From Labrys monachus (GTDB taxonomy: Bacteria > Pseudomonadota > Alphaproteobacteria > Rhizobiales > Labraceae), in contig NZ_JAUSVK010000001.1 in the NCBI RefSeq assembly GCF_030814655.1, forward strand, positions 4,843,001 to 4,907,000: a stretch of 64,000 nucleotides of DNA, written 5' to 3'. This document shows positions 17,976 to 26,516 of the stretch, one piece after another. The position numbers were made by a program, and so were the translations under genes. The notes under the pieces are model-generated. The model had not been told where the DNA came from and searched no databases. It was given only the letters and a program-made list of their open reading frames with translations. Positions within the stretch are counted from its first letter, which is position 1. Every line of letters starts with the position of its first letter.

Positions 17976-18929
17976 TCAGGGCGTCGCGTGGCCCTCCAGG
18001 CCCGCGCCGCAGACGATGCCGCAGACACGCGCGCCGGGCTCGATGGTGACAGCCCCGGTCATCAGCGCCGCGATGCTCGCCGCCCCGCTGAGATCGGCGG
18101 CGATGCCGAGCTCGAACCACAGCCAGCGGGCGGCGGCCTCGAGATCCTCGTCCTCCACGAGCACGATACGCTCGACCGCATCGCGCAGGCTCTCGACGAT
18201 GGCCTCGTCCGTCTGCCCGCAGGCCATGGTAGCGACGCGCGTGGTGACGGCGGGCAGGCGGACGGCCCTGCCGGCCAGCAGGCTGTCATGCAGGGTCGGC
18301 GATCCCTTCGGCTCGATGCCGATGATGCGGGCGGCGGGATTCTTCCGCCTGATCGCCGTCGCCATGCCGGCGATCAGGCCGCCGCCGCCGACGGCGATGA
18401 GGTAGACGTCGACCGTCCCCAGATCCTCGATGATCTCCAGGGCGACGGTGCCCTGCCCGGCGACGATCTCGCGGTCGGCGAAGGGATGGAAATAGCAGGC
18501 GCCGCTGCGTTCGGCCTCCTGCAGCGCCACGACATGCGCCTCGTCCCAGAACGCGCCGGCGACATGCACCTCGGCGCCCCAGCGCCGCAGCTTGGCGATC
18601 TTCGAGGGCGCGGCATTTTCGGGCAGGAAGACGGTGGCGGGAACGCCGGCGAGACGGGCGGCGCGCGCCACGGCGAGGCCGTGATTGCCGCCCGACGCCG
18701 TGACGACGCCCCGCGCCAGCGCCTCCGCCGGCAGGGACAGCAATTTGTTGGTCGAGCCCCGGGCCTTGAAGGACCCGGTGACCTGCAGATATTCGAGCTT
18801 GAGCCAGAGGTCGCCGGCGCAGAGCGGCGCCGACAGCTGGTCCGCCCGCAGACAGGGCGTGCGCCGGACATGGCCGTGAATGCGCCGCGCCGCCCGCTCG
18901 ATATCCTCGAAGCAGACAGCGCCGGTCAT
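17976..18929 (-). CDS. Threonine dehydratase-like PLP enzyme (EutB-like)
   Basis: This 317-residue fold-type II PLP enzyme has TGSFKARGSTNKL with the Schiff-base Lys, the phosphate-binding loops SGGNHG and VGGGGLIAGMA, and no C-terminal ACT domain. It belongs to the serine/threonine dehydratase family, in which EutB of ectoine/hydroxyectoine utilisation is one branch. It overlaps the downstream-strand partner (18926-19999) by four bases with the deacylase gene upstream, so the two are coupled. That pairing and the M24 gene nearby support an ectoine-type role, but a general threonine or serine dehydratase is also possible. Confidence 0.82.
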   Translation of the reverse strand: MTGAVCFEDIERAARRIHGHVRRTPCLRADQLSAPLCAGDLWLKLEYLQVTGSFKARGSTNKLLSLPAEALARGVVTASGGNHGLAVARAARLAGVPATVFLPENAAPSKIAKLRRWGAEVHVAGAFWDEAHVVALQEAERSGACYFHPFADREIVAGQGTVALEIIEDLGTVDVYLIAVGGGGLIAGMATAIRRKNPAARIIGIEPKGSPTLHDSLLAGRAVRLPAVTTRVATMACGQTDEAIVESLRDAVERIVLVEDEDLEAAARWLWFELGIAADLSGAASIAALMTGAVTIEPGARVCGIVCGAGLEGHATP

Positions 18930-19999
18930 GGCACGGCGCCCCGGTCATAGGGCACGGCAACGACGAGGCAGCAATTGCCGGGCCTGACGCGGCCCGGCTG
19001 GCGCCGGGCGAAGAGCATGCCGTCGATGCGGTGGTGCAGCGCCACCGGCTCGCGGCCGGGATCGGCCAGGAAGTGGATGTGGCCGGCGACGCTGCCCGCC
19101 TTCACCGACGCCCCCAGCGCGTCGGCCGGCACGAACACCCCGTCCTCGGTGGCGAGGACATAGGCTTCGCTTCCGGGCACGGCGAGGAGACGGGGTTCGC
19201 GTTCCGGGCGGACGAGGGTGGCCGGGTCGGTGAGGCCGGCATGGGCGAGGATGTTGCGGATGCCTCGCCGGCAGATCGCCAGCGCCTCGGCGGAAACCGC
19301 GCCGGCGCCGGCCATCTCCGTGCCGACGACGGTGAGGCCCGCTTCGACCGCAGAGGCCGTCGCCGTGCGTGCCTCGCCGAGATTGTCCACCACGACGGCC
19401 ATCGGCGCGCCGAAGGCGAGCGTCGCCTCGATATTGCGCTGGTGATGGGCGGGGTCGCGTCCCGGCTCGATGATCGTGCTCGGCATGATCATCAGCGACG
19501 AGCCGCCCGAATGCAGGTCGACGAAATAGTCCGCTTCGGGAAACAGCCGGTCATGGACATAGGCGGCGAGCTGGCGGGTGAGCGTGCCGGCCGGATCGCC
19601 CGGAAAGGTGCGGTTGAAATTGAGGCCGTCGATCGGCGAGGTGCGCTGCGCCGCCGTGACCGCGGGAAGGTTGATGGCGGGAATGGCGATGATCCGCCCC
19701 TGGATCGTGGCGGGGTCGATGCTCCGGATCAGCTCGCCGAGCGCGATCGGTCCTTCATACTCGTCGCCGTGATTGCCGCCCTCGAACAGGATCGTCGGCC
19801 CCGTGCCGTTCTTGATGACGGCAAGCGGGACGCGGACGGTCCCCCAGGCGTCGTCATGCGGCGATTGCGGGACATAGAAGAAGCCGACCTGCTTGCCGTC
19901 GCGGCCGAGATCGACATCGGCGAAGACGCTGCTGCGGCGCGGCGCGGGCCTGCTTGCCCGGGAGGGCTCCTCGGACGGCGGTTCGGACTCTCGCAGCAT
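18926..19999 (-). CDS. Succinylglutamate desuccinylase/aspartoacylase-family deacylase (DoeB/EutE-like)
   Basis: This 357-residue M14-like zinc deacylase has zinc ligands in FEGGNHGDEYEGP and FVDLHSGG, and the family stretches INLPAVTAAQRTSPIDGLNFNRTFPG and GTEMAGAGAVS. This set is characteristic of DoeB/EutE, which remove acetyl from N-acetyl-diaminobutyrate during ectoine breakdown. The start at 19999 is preceded by GGGGGAGG; the longer frame from 20050 lacks a better site. It is the first gene of a two-gene minus-strand unit with the dehydratase and divergent from btaA. Confidence 0.8.
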   Translation of the reverse strand: MLRESEPPSEEPSRASRPAPRRSSVFADVDLGRDGKQVGFFYVPQSPHDDAWGTVRVPLAVIKNGTGPTILFEGGNHGDEYEGPIALGELIRSIDPATIQGRIIAIPAINLPAVTAAQRTSPIDGLNFNRTFPGDPAGTLTRQLAAYVHDRLFPEADYFVDLHSGGSSLMIMPSTIIEPGRDPAHHQRNIEATLAFGAPMAVVVDNLGEARTATASAVEAGLTVVGTEMAGAGAVSAEALAICRRGIRNILAHAGLTDPATLVRPEREPRLLAVPGSEAYVLATEDGVFVPADALGASVKAGSVAGHIHFLADPGREPVALHHRIDGMLFARRQPGRVRPGNCCLVVAVPYDRGAVP

Positions 20000-20084
20000 C
20001 GGCCTCCCCCTGCACTTTTTGACCCCGGTGAGATGACCGGCGTTTCGCATCCGATGTCAAGCATGCGCATCGCGGTCATGCCGC

Positions 20085-20102
20085 CTGTCACAGCACCGTC
20101 AC
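20085..20102 (+). promoter_or_regulatory. Pho-box-like direct repeat upstream of btaA
   Basis: CTGTCAC, four bases AGCA, then CCGTCAC form two seven-base repeats with the 11-bp period of a PhoB-binding site (consensus CTGTCAT-N4-CTGTCAT). The site ends 63 bases before the btaA start codon. Betaine-lipid synthesis is induced by phosphate limitation in other alphaproteobacteria, so the placement makes sense. Confidence 0.7.
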
Positions 20103-20165
20103 CCGCAAGTCGTATCCGCGACATTGGGGGTCGTAACTCAGATTCCCTGATTGCGACGAACAAGG

Positions 20166-21443
20166 ATGGCGGATGTGACGATCACCGAGGCGCGCCCTTC
20201 GACGGAGGGGCAAGGCAAGATCAAGGGCCATGTCAAGAATGCCGTCGAGCATCACAAGCTGATGTCGATGCGCGGCCTGCAGGACCGGCTCTTCACGCTG
20301 GCGTTCAGCGGCCTCGTCTACGCGCAGATCTGGGAAGACCCCGACATCGACATGGAGGCACTGGCCCTCGGGCCTCAGGACCGCCTCGTCGCCATCGCGT
20401 CGGGCGGCTGCAACGTCATGAGCTACCTGACCGCCGGTCCGGCCTCGATCACCGCGGTCGACCTCAACCGCCATCACGTCGCGCTCAACCGCCTCAAGAT
20501 CGCGGCGGCCCGCCACCTGCCCGATCACGCCACCTTCTACGATTTCTTCGGCCGGGCGGGCATGAAGGCCAACATACCCGCCTACCGGACCTTCCTGCGC
20601 GATCATCTCGACGAGGAGACGCGGGACTATTGGGACGGCCGCGACGCCCTCGGCCGCCGCCGCATCGGCTATTTCGCCAAGAACCTCTACCGGCACGGGC
20701 TGCTCGGCCGCTTCATCGGCCTCGGCCACGTGCTCGGCAAGCTCCACCGCATCGATCCCGGCGAGCTGCTGCAGGCCCGCGACCTCGCCGAGCAGCGCGT
20801 GCTGTTCGACGAACGCATCGCCCCGCTCTTCGACCGTCCGCACATCAAATGGCTCACCCGCCGGCGCGCCTCGCTCTACGGCCTCGGCATTCCGCCGGCG
20901 CAGTACGAGGCCCTGGCGAGCGCCGCGGGCGAAGGCGAGGGCATCGCCGCCGTGCTGCGCGAACGCCTCGAGCGCCTCGCCTGCGACTTCGACCTGCGCC
21001 AGAACTATTTCGCCTGGCAGGCCTTCGGGCGCGGCTACAAGCCGGAGGGCGACGGGCCGGTGCCGCCTTATCTGGAACGGAGCGCCTTCGAAACCATCCG
21101 CTCCCGCGCCGACCGCATCGAGGTGCGCCACGTCAATCTGATCGACCATCTCAAGGCCCAGCCCGAGGCCAGCCTCGACGCCTATGTGCTGCTCGATGCG
21201 CAGGACTGGATGACCGACGTCATCCTAACCAAGCTGTGGACCGAGATCACCCGCACGGCCCGTCCGGGTGCGCGCGTCATCTTCCGCACCGCCGCCGAGG
21301 AAAGCCTGCTCCCCGGCCGCATCCCCGACGACATCCTGGCCCGCTGGTTCTACGATCGCGAGCGCTGCCGCGAGCTGACCGCACGCGACCGCTCGGCCAT
21401 CTATGGCGGCTTCCACCTCTACCAGCTGCGGACAATCCATTGA
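20166..21443 (+). CDS. btaA: S-adenosylmethionine:diacylglycerol 3-amino-3-carboxypropyltransferase
   Basis: This 425-residue protein (ATG 20166; a TTG at 20151 is possible) has the BtaA landmarks LAFSGLVYAQIWEDPDIDME, AIASGGCNVMSYLT, AVDLNRHHVALNRLK and the C-terminal LLDAQDWMTD and VIFRTAAEESLLPGRI. BtaA transfers the aminocarboxypropyl group of SAM to diacylglycerol, the first step to the phosphorus-free betaine lipid DGTS. It overlaps btaB and lies 63 bases behind a Pho-box-like site. The ribosome site is weak (AAGG directly before the ATG). Confidence 0.93.
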   Translation: MADVTITEARPSTEGQGKIKGHVKNAVEHHKLMSMRGLQDRLFTLAFSGLVYAQIWEDPDIDMEALALGPQDRLVAIASGGCNVMSYLTAGPASITAVDLNRHHVALNRLKIAAARHLPDHATFYDFFGRAGMKANIPAYRTFLRDHLDEETRDYWDGRDALGRRRIGYFAKNLYRHGLLGRFIGLGHVLGKLHRIDPGELLQARDLAEQRVLFDERIAPLFDRPHIKWLTRRRASLYGLGIPPAQYEALASAAGEGEGIAAVLRERLERLACDFDLRQNYFAWQAFGRGYKPEGDGPVPPYLERSAFETIRSRADRIEVRHVNLIDHLKAQPEASLDAYVLLDAQDWMTDVILTKLWTEITRTARPGARVIFRTAAEESLLPGRIPDDILARWFYDRERCRELTARDRSAIYGGFHLYQLRTIH

Positions 21444-22108
21444 GCGCGCACCACCATTCCCCGGCGGCGGAGGACGCCGCCGAGGCGATGAACCGGAACT
21501 ACCGGTACCAGCGCCACATCTACGATCTGACGCGCAAATACTACCTGCTGGGCCGCGACCGGCTGATCGCCTCGATCAAGCCGGGCAAGGATGACGCCAT
21601 CCTCGAGATCGGCTGCGGCACCGGCCGCAATCTGGTGGCGGTGGCGCGGCGCTATCCGCAGTCCCCGCTCTACGGATTCGACATCTCGACGGCGATGCTG
21701 GAAACGGCACGCCGCTCCCTGGCCCGCCGCGGCCTCGCCCGCATCGCGCTCGCCCAGGCCGACGCCACGCGCTTCGAGGCGGGCGAGATCGGCCGGCCCG
21801 GCTTCGAGCGCATCTACATCTCCTACACGCTGTCGATGATCCCGGACTGGCGGGCCGTACTGGAACGCGCCGTCGCCGGGCTGACGCCGGGCGGCCGGCT
21901 GCTCATCGTGGATTTCGGCCAGCAGGAGCGCCTGCCGGCCTGGTTCAAGCGGCTGCTGTTCGCCTGGCTCGCCCGCTACCACGTCCATCCGATCGCGGCC
22001 CTGCCGGCAGCGCTGGCGGAACTCGCCCGGCACCATGGCTGCCGGCTCGACTGCCGCTCGATCCATCGCGGCTACGCCGTCTATGCCGAGCTCGAACGCC
22101 CGCGCTAG
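21440..22108 (+). CDS. btaB: Diacylglyceryl-homoserine N-methyltransferase
   Basis: This SAM methyltransferase has the BtaB start NRNYRYQRHIYDLTRKYYLL and motif I LEIGCGTGRNLVAVARRYP. It trimethylates diacylglycerylhomoserine to give DGTS. I take the TTG at 21440, which overlaps the btaA stop (TTGA) and gives 222 residues with the usual short N-terminal extension; ATG 21488 would start right at the conserved block. It is translationally coupled to btaA and finishes the betaine-lipid pathway. Confidence 0.92.
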   Translation: MSAHHHSPAAEDAAEAMNRNYRYQRHIYDLTRKYYLLGRDRLIASIKPGKDDAILEIGCGTGRNLVAVARRYPQSPLYGFDISTAMLETARRSLARRGLARIALAQADATRFEAGEIGRPGFERIYISYTLSMIPDWRAVLERAVAGLTPGGRLLIVDFGQQERLPAWFKRLLFAWLARYHVHPIAALPAALAELARHHGCRLDCRSIHRGYAVYAELERPR

Positions 22109-22249
22109 CGCCCCGGCACCACGGGCGTCCCGCCCCTATGCGCTGAGATAAGGCGATTTTTGGCCTGTGACGGTTCAGGATTTATCATTGCCGAGTTTGT
22201 CCCGGCAATCCCACTGGGCCGCCTGCCCTCAGTCGGGACGAAGGCTGAA

Positions 22250-22270
22250 TACCCGGGACAAGCCCGGGTA
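22250..22270. terminator. Hairpin between convergent btaB and MaoC genes
   Basis: TACCCGGG (22250-22257), ACAAG, CCCGGGTA (22263-22270) is a perfect eight-pair stem. It could stop transcription from both sides, although there is no T-run. A second weaker dyad, ATTGCCG with CGGCAAT, lies shortly before it. Confidence 0.5.
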
Positions 22271-22356
22271 GGACAATATTGCGCCTCTTCCTCTTAATCT
22301 TGGCGCGTAGCGGCGCGACGCCTCCTCTTCTCCAAACCGCCTGCTATTGGGGGAAG

Positions 22357-22839
22357 CTATGCCGCCCTGCGGCGCCTGCCCCAGAACACCACGCCGTCGA
22401 ACTGGAACGCGCGCTGGCCGTGCTGGTTGTCGGCCGAGCCGAGCATCGAGACGATGCCCCATTCCGGCCGCGAAGCGCTCTCCTTCTTGCCGGTGATCTC
22501 GACGCGGTAGCGCAGCGTATCGCCGGGCCGCACCGGTTTCGCCCAGACCATGTTGCGGAAGCCCGGCGAGGGGCCGAGCGTCACCACCGGCTCGCCGGCT
22601 GCCCTGGCGCGGGCGATCATCTCGCTCTGATAGGCGACCTGGAGCTTCATCCACACCGAGGCGACGTGCCAGCCGGAAGCGATCAGGCCGCCATAGAGGC
22701 TGGCCGCGGCCGCAGCCTCGTCGACATGGAAGGGCTGCGGGTCATAGGCACGGGCAAAGCGCTTGATGCCTTCCGCGGTGAAGGTGAAGGAGCCGAGTTC
22801 GCTCACGTCGCCGGCGGCGACATCCTCGAAGAAATTCAT
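22357..22839 (-). CDS. MaoC-like hotdog-fold dehydratase, paralogue 1
   Basis: This 160-residue single-hotdog protein has the MaoC/R-hydratase core FARAYDPQPFHVDEAAA followed by GGLIASGWHVAS, and a C-terminal RPGDTLRYRVEITGKKESASRPEWG. The FDPQPFH-type loop carries the catalytic Asp/His of (R)-enoyl-CoA hydratases. The ATG at 22839 overlaps the stop of a second MaoC gene by four bases, so they are made together and may pair as a heterodimer. The substrate is unknown; lipid acyl chains are a guess from the btaAB neighbourhood. Confidence 0.85.
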   Translation of the reverse strand: MNFFEDVAAGDVSELGSFTFTAEGIKRFARAYDPQPFHVDEAAAAASLYGGLIASGWHVASVWMKLQVAYQSEMIARARAAGEPVVTLGPSPGFRNMVWAKPVRPGDTLRYRVEITGKKESASRPEWGIVSMLGSADNQHGQRAFQFDGVVFWGRRRRAA

Positions 22840-23291
22840 GCCGCGCGCCTCCCGAACATGATGGAGCACGCCTGCGTCATCACCACGGCCTCGCCATCGG
22901 CGAGAAGCTCGAACAGGAACTTGACGAGCCCCATCTCCGGCCGGCTCTTCGAGGCGCGGGAATCGAGCGTGGTGCGCCGCACGCTCAGCACCGCGCCGGG
23001 GCGCAGCGGCGCGAGCCATTTGACCTCGTCGATGCCGGGGGCTCCCATCGACGTCGCGTCGAGCAGGAAGCCGTCGCAATTGAGGCGCATCATGATGGCG
23101 CAGGCATGCCATCCCGAGGCCGCCAGCCCTCCCAGCAGCGATGTCTCCGCCGCCGTCTCGTCGAGATGAAAGGGTTGGGGATCGTATTCCCCGGCAAATT
23201 CGAGGATCGCCTCCCGCGTCAGCGTATAGCTGCCATAGGTGACGGTCTCGCCGGTGGGAAAGTCTTCGAAATGGAGCATCGCGGCGGTCAT
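22836..23291 (-). CDS. MaoC-like hotdog-fold dehydratase, paralogue 2
   Basis: This 151-residue paralogue of its downstream neighbour has FAGEYDPQPFHLDETAA, GGLAASGWHACA and the matching C-terminal RPGAVLSVRRTTLDSRASKSRPEMG. It is the first gene of the pair. The start at 23291 leaves a 12-bp-stem hairpin (23301-23337) immediately upstream of the ribosome-binding region. Both copies keep the DPQPFH catalytic loop. The closest annotated class is MaoC family dehydratase; no pathway can be assigned. Confidence 0.85.
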   Translation of the reverse strand: MTAAMLHFEDFPTGETVTYGSYTLTREAILEFAGEYDPQPFHLDETAAETSLLGGLAASGWHACAIMMRLNCDGFLLDATSMGAPGIDEVKWLAPLRPGAVLSVRRTTLDSRASKSRPEMGLVKFLFELLADGEAVVMTQACSIMFGRRAA

Positions 23292-23662
23292 GGCCTCAAA
23301 CGTCCTGCGATCCGACGGATCGGCAGATCGCAGGACGCATCGAAACAAAGAGCAGGAGCAACCGCGTTTCCGCGGAAGCCGGGTTTGCGCCACCATGGAC
23401 CGATTGCGGGCGAGACGGCAAGAGGCGCGCTGCGCGATGGCGGCCCCTTCGCGCTGGCGTCGGCAATCCCGGAGTCCTTTCAGCGACTTGCGGCCGGCCC
23501 TTGATGGCCCACGCGATGTGCGCCGCGCTTCTGAGGCTTCGATTCAACTTGAAGTTCGAGACGCTCGGCGTCGATGCGTCGTCAAAACATCATGGAACCG
23601 ACATGGCGTCGTAATTTGGCAAGCGTACCGATTTCGCGCTGCAACAGCGAGAGAGGTCAGGC
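23292..23662. other. 371-bp divergent intergenic region between the MaoC pair and phnC
   Basis: It holds the hairpin at 23301-23337 on the MaoC side. On the phnC side I see a single Pho-box-like half (TCGTCAA near 23578) without a good second half. No gene is supported. Confidence 0.5.
23301..23337 (-). promoter_or_regulatory. Perfect 12-bp hairpin in the MaoC leader
   Basis: CGTCCTGCGATC (23301-23312) and GATCGCAGGACG (23326-23337) pair perfectly around a 13-base loop. In the minus-strand transcript the stem ends nine bases before the start codon and is followed by TTTGAGGCC, so it abuts the ribosome-binding region. It could be an operator or a translational control hairpin. Confidence 0.55.
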
Positions 23663-24484
23663 ATGCTGGCTATCGAGGGCGTTTCCCGGCGTTTCAGCGG
23701 CAAGTCGGCCGTGTCCGACGTGAATCTCGACATCGCGGCCGGCAGCTTCGTGGGCGTGATCGGGCGATCGGGCGCCGGCAAATCGACTCTCCTGCGCATG
23801 CTGAACCGGCTGGTCGACCCATCGGAAGGCAGGATCGGCTTCGACGGCCTCGACGTCACGGCGCTGCGCGGCCAGGCTCTGCGGGACTGGCGTGCGCGCT
23901 GTGCCATGATCTTCCAGCAGTTCAACCTGATCGGCCGCCTCGATGTCCTCACCAATGTGATGATGGGCCGGCTCAACAAGATCTCCACGACGAATGCCCT
24001 GCTGCAACGGTGGAGCCGCGAGGATCGGGCGATGGCCCTGTCGGCGCTCGAGCAGTTCGACATCGCCAACCTCGCCGCGCAGCGCGCCGACAGCCTGTCC
24101 GGCGGCCAGCAGCAGCGTGTCGCCATCGCCCGCGCCCTGATGCAGGAGCCGTCGATCATCCTGGCCGACGAGCCCATCGCCTCGCTCGATCCGCGCAACA
24201 CCAAGGTCGTGATGGATGCGCTCCTGCGCATCAACAGGCATTTCGGCATCACGGTCATCTGCAACCTCCATTCGCTCGACCTCGCCCGCAGCTATTGCGA
24301 CCGGCTGGTCGGCATGTCGGCCGGACGGATCGTGTTCGACGCCACGCCCGAAGCCCTCACCGCCTCGGCGGCCCGCGAGCTCTACGGCCTCGAAGCCGGC
24401 GAGGTGATGGATGCCGAAATTGCGCCGCCGGCTGCCGCCTCGTCCGGAACCGGGTGGGTTCGCCCCGCTCGAACCGCCGCCTGA
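23663..24484 (+). CDS. phnC: Phosphonate ABC transporter ATP-binding protein
   Basis: This 273-residue ABC ATPase has Walker [14 protein letters not shown]-loop MIFQQFNLI, signature [15 protein letters not shown] and Walker [13 protein letters not shown], followed by the switch His in NLHSLDLA. It powers PhnD/PhnE uptake of phosphonates. It is the first gene of phnCDEE. The phnC Walker-type plus following genes of PhnD and PhnE type make the assignment firm. It is expected to be phosphate-starvation induced, but I could not find a clear Pho box before it. Confidence 0.95.
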   Translation: MLAIEGVSRRFSGKSAVSDVNLDIAAGSFVGVIGRSGAGKSTLLRMLNRLVDPSEGRIGFDGLDVTALRGQALRDWRARCAMIFQQFNLIGRLDVLTNVMMGRLNKISTTNALLQRWSREDRAMALSALEQFDIANLAAQRADSLSGGQQQRVAIARALMQEPSIILADEPIASLDPRNTKVVMDALLRINRHFGITVICNLHSLDLARSYCDRLVGMSAGRIVFDATPEALTASAARELYGLEAGEVMDAEIAPPAAASSGTGWVRPARTAA

Positions 24485-24550
24485 GATTCGAGCCGTCGAG
24501 GCTGTCCTCGACGAGCCCTCGATACCGTTCAACCCGCCAGGAGAAAGCCC

Positions 24551-25486
24551 ATGCTTTCGCGCCGCATGCTGCTCGGCCTCGCCGCTGCCGCCTTCACCGC
24601 CGTCGCCCAGGGGCCGGCTCACGCCCAGGACTGGAAGGCCTCCTATCCGGAACTGACGCTGGCCGTCATCCCGGCCGAGAACGCCTCGACCACCGTCGAC
24701 CGCTACCAGCCGCTGGCCGACTACCTCGCCAAGCAGGTCGGCGTTCCCGTCAAGCTCAACGTCGCCAGCGACTATGCCGCGGTGATCGAGGCGCAGCGCG
24801 CCGGCTTCGCGCAGATCGCCTATTACGGGCCGGCGTCCTATGCCCGCGCCGTGATCACCGGCGTCGCCACCGAACCGGTTGCGGTCGCCCGCCATTCCAA
24901 CGGCCTCACCGGCTACTATTCGGTGCTCTATGTGAAGGCGGAGAGCCCCTATAAGAGCATCGCCGACCTCAAGGGCAAGAAGCTCGCTCTGGTCGACCCG
25001 AACTCGACCTCGGGCAACAATGCCCCCCGCTTCTACCTTCACCAGCAGGGATACGAGGTCGATTCCTTCTTCGGCTCGACCGTCTATGCCGGCAGCCACG
25101 ACAATGCCGTGCTGGCGCTCGCCCAGGGCACGGCCGACGCCGCGGTGAACGCCTGGAATTCGGAAGACGATTCCAACCTGACGCGCATGCTCAGCCGCAA
25201 CATCCTCAAGAACGACGACGGTTCGGTGATGAAGAAGTCGGACTTCCGCATCCTCTTCAAGTCCGGCTTCCTGCCCGAAGGGCCCTACGCGGTCCTCTCC
25301 TCGCTGCCCGGCGACCTCAAGCAGAAGATCACCGCGGCGCTCACCCAGATGAGCAAGAACGACAAGGTCGATTTCGACAAGCTGTCGGACGGCAAGGACC
25401 TCGAACTCGCCCCGATCACCGCCAAGGACTACCAGGGCATCATCGACATGGTGAAGTTCAACGACGCCCAGCGCCGGACGCAGTAA
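24551..25486 (+). CDS. phnD: Phosphonate ABC transporter substrate-binding protein
   Basis: This 311-residue periplasmic binding protein has a Tat/Sec-like signal (MLSRRMLLGLAAAAFTAVAQ, cleavage near AHAQ). It then has the PhnD family landmarks LAVIPAENASTTVDRYQPLA, IAYYGPASYARA and LVDPNSTSGNNAPRFYL. It delivers phosphonates to PhnE. It has an AGGAG site before the ATG and sits 66 bp after phnC. A 148-bp spacer carrying two kinds of intergenic repeat separates it from phnE. Confidence 0.95.
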   Translation: MLSRRMLLGLAAAAFTAVAQGPAHAQDWKASYPELTLAVIPAENASTTVDRYQPLADYLAKQVGVPVKLNVASDYAAVIEAQRAGFAQIAYYGPASYARAVITGVATEPVAVARHSNGLTGYYSVLYVKAESPYKSIADLKGKKLALVDPNSTSGNNAPRFYLHQQGYEVDSFFGSTVYAGSHDNAVLALAQGTADAAVNAWNSEDDSNLTRMLSRNILKNDDGSVMKKSDFRILFKSGFLPEGPYAVLSSLPGDLKQKITAALTQMSKNDKVDFDKLSDGKDLELAPITAKDYQGIIDMVKFNDAQRRTQ

Positions 25487-25496
25487 CGCTCGACAC

Positions 25497-25553
25497 GGAG
25501 CGCCGACACCCCTGTCCACAGGCGGCAAGGGAGCGGGTCGATCGGTGGTCGCC
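25497..25553. repeat. Two intergenic repeat fragments between phnD and phnE
   Basis: GGAGCGCCGACACCCCTGTCC (25497-25517) resembles the element at 1618, and 25524-25553 resembles, less well, the CGATC-N3-GATCG family seen at 16747 and 61323. Finding both inside an operon is unusual; they might adjust the PhnD to PhnE ratio. Confidence 0.5.
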
Positions 25554-25634
25554 CCTCCCATCGCGCTTGTCCCGGTGCGCATGGTCGCCCTGTCCGCCCT
25601 CTTCCTTTTCGGGGATTTCGACGCGGAGCCTCTC

Positions 25635-26516
25635 TTGCCGGCCATCCACCAACTGCCCGAGGCTCAGTCGAGGGCGCTGCTGCACACCTATCGCGATGCG
25701 GTTGCGGCCAAGCGGCGCAAGGCGTGGCTGGGGTTCGTCGTCGTCGCCGTCCTCTATGCGCTGGCGGCCCGGGCCGCCGACGTCAGGCCCGGGGCTTTCT
25801 TCGCCCATATCGACAATTTCACCAGCTATATCGTCCGCATCCTGCCCCATCTGACGCTGTCCAACTTCGCCGGGGACATGGCGAGCTGGTACTGGAATTT
25901 CGGCAAGTGGCTGCTTCTGCTCGGCGACACCCTGCTCGCGGCCTATGTCGGCACGCTTCTCGGTGCCGTCGGCGCCTTCCTCCTGTGCTTCGCCGCGTCG
26001 GCCAACCTGACGTCCAGCCGCATCCTGCGCGCCCTGGCGCGGCGCTGGCTCGAATTCTGCCGCACCGTGCCCGACATCGTGTTTGCGATGATCTTCCTGA
26101 TCGCGTTCAAATCGGGACCGATGGCCGGTGCCGTCGCGCTCACCGTCCACACGATGGGCGCGCTCGGCAAGCTGTTCGCCGAGGTCGTCGAGAACATCGA
26201 CATGAAGCCGGTCGAAGGCGTCACCGCCACCGGCGCCTCCTGGCTCCAGACGATACGCTTCGCCGTGGTGCCGCAGGTGATGCAGAGCTTCGCGTCCTAC
26301 ACGCTGCTTCGCTTCGAGATCAATGTCCGCAGCGCCAGCGTCATGGGCTTCATCGGCGCCGGCGGCATCGGGCAGGAATTCATCGTCGCCATCCGCAGCT
26401 TCTATTATTCGGACGTCAGCGCCATGCTGGTGATGATCATCGTCACCGTCTTCGTCATCGACCTCCTGACCGAACGGCTTCGCCACCGCCTGGCGGGCGC
26501 GCAGGCCCATCGATGA
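25635..26516 (+). CDS. phnE: Phosphonate ABC transporter permease, first copy
   Basis: This 293-residue inner-membrane protein has six predicted segments and the EAA loop MKPVEGVTATGASWLQTIRFAV, followed by FIGAGGIGQEF. I chose TTG 25635 because GGAG lies six bases upstream and the family begins around this LPEAQSRALLHTY region; ATG 25581 would add 18 residues but has no ribosome site. It overlaps the second permease gene by four bases. Two PhnE proteins presumably form a heterodimeric channel. Confidence 0.9.
   Translation: MPAIHQLPEAQSRALLHTYRDAVAAKRRKAWLGFVVVAVLYALAARAADVRPGAFFAHIDNFTSYIVRILPHLTLSNFAGDMASWYWNFGKWLLLLGDTLLAAYVGTLLGAVGAFLLCFAASANLTSSRILRALARRWLEFCRTVPDIVFAMIFLIAFKSGPMAGAVALTVHTMGALGKLFAEVVENIDMKPVEGVTATGASWLQTIRFAVVPQVMQSFASYTLLRFEINVRSASVMGFIGAGGIGQEFIVAIRSFYYSDVSAMLVMIIVTVFVIDLLTERLRHRLAGAQAHR

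Noticed and set aside
23578-23600. Pho box in front of phnC
   Set aside because: Only one half (TCGTCAA) fits; the 11-bp partner is TCATGGA, too far from CTGTCAT.
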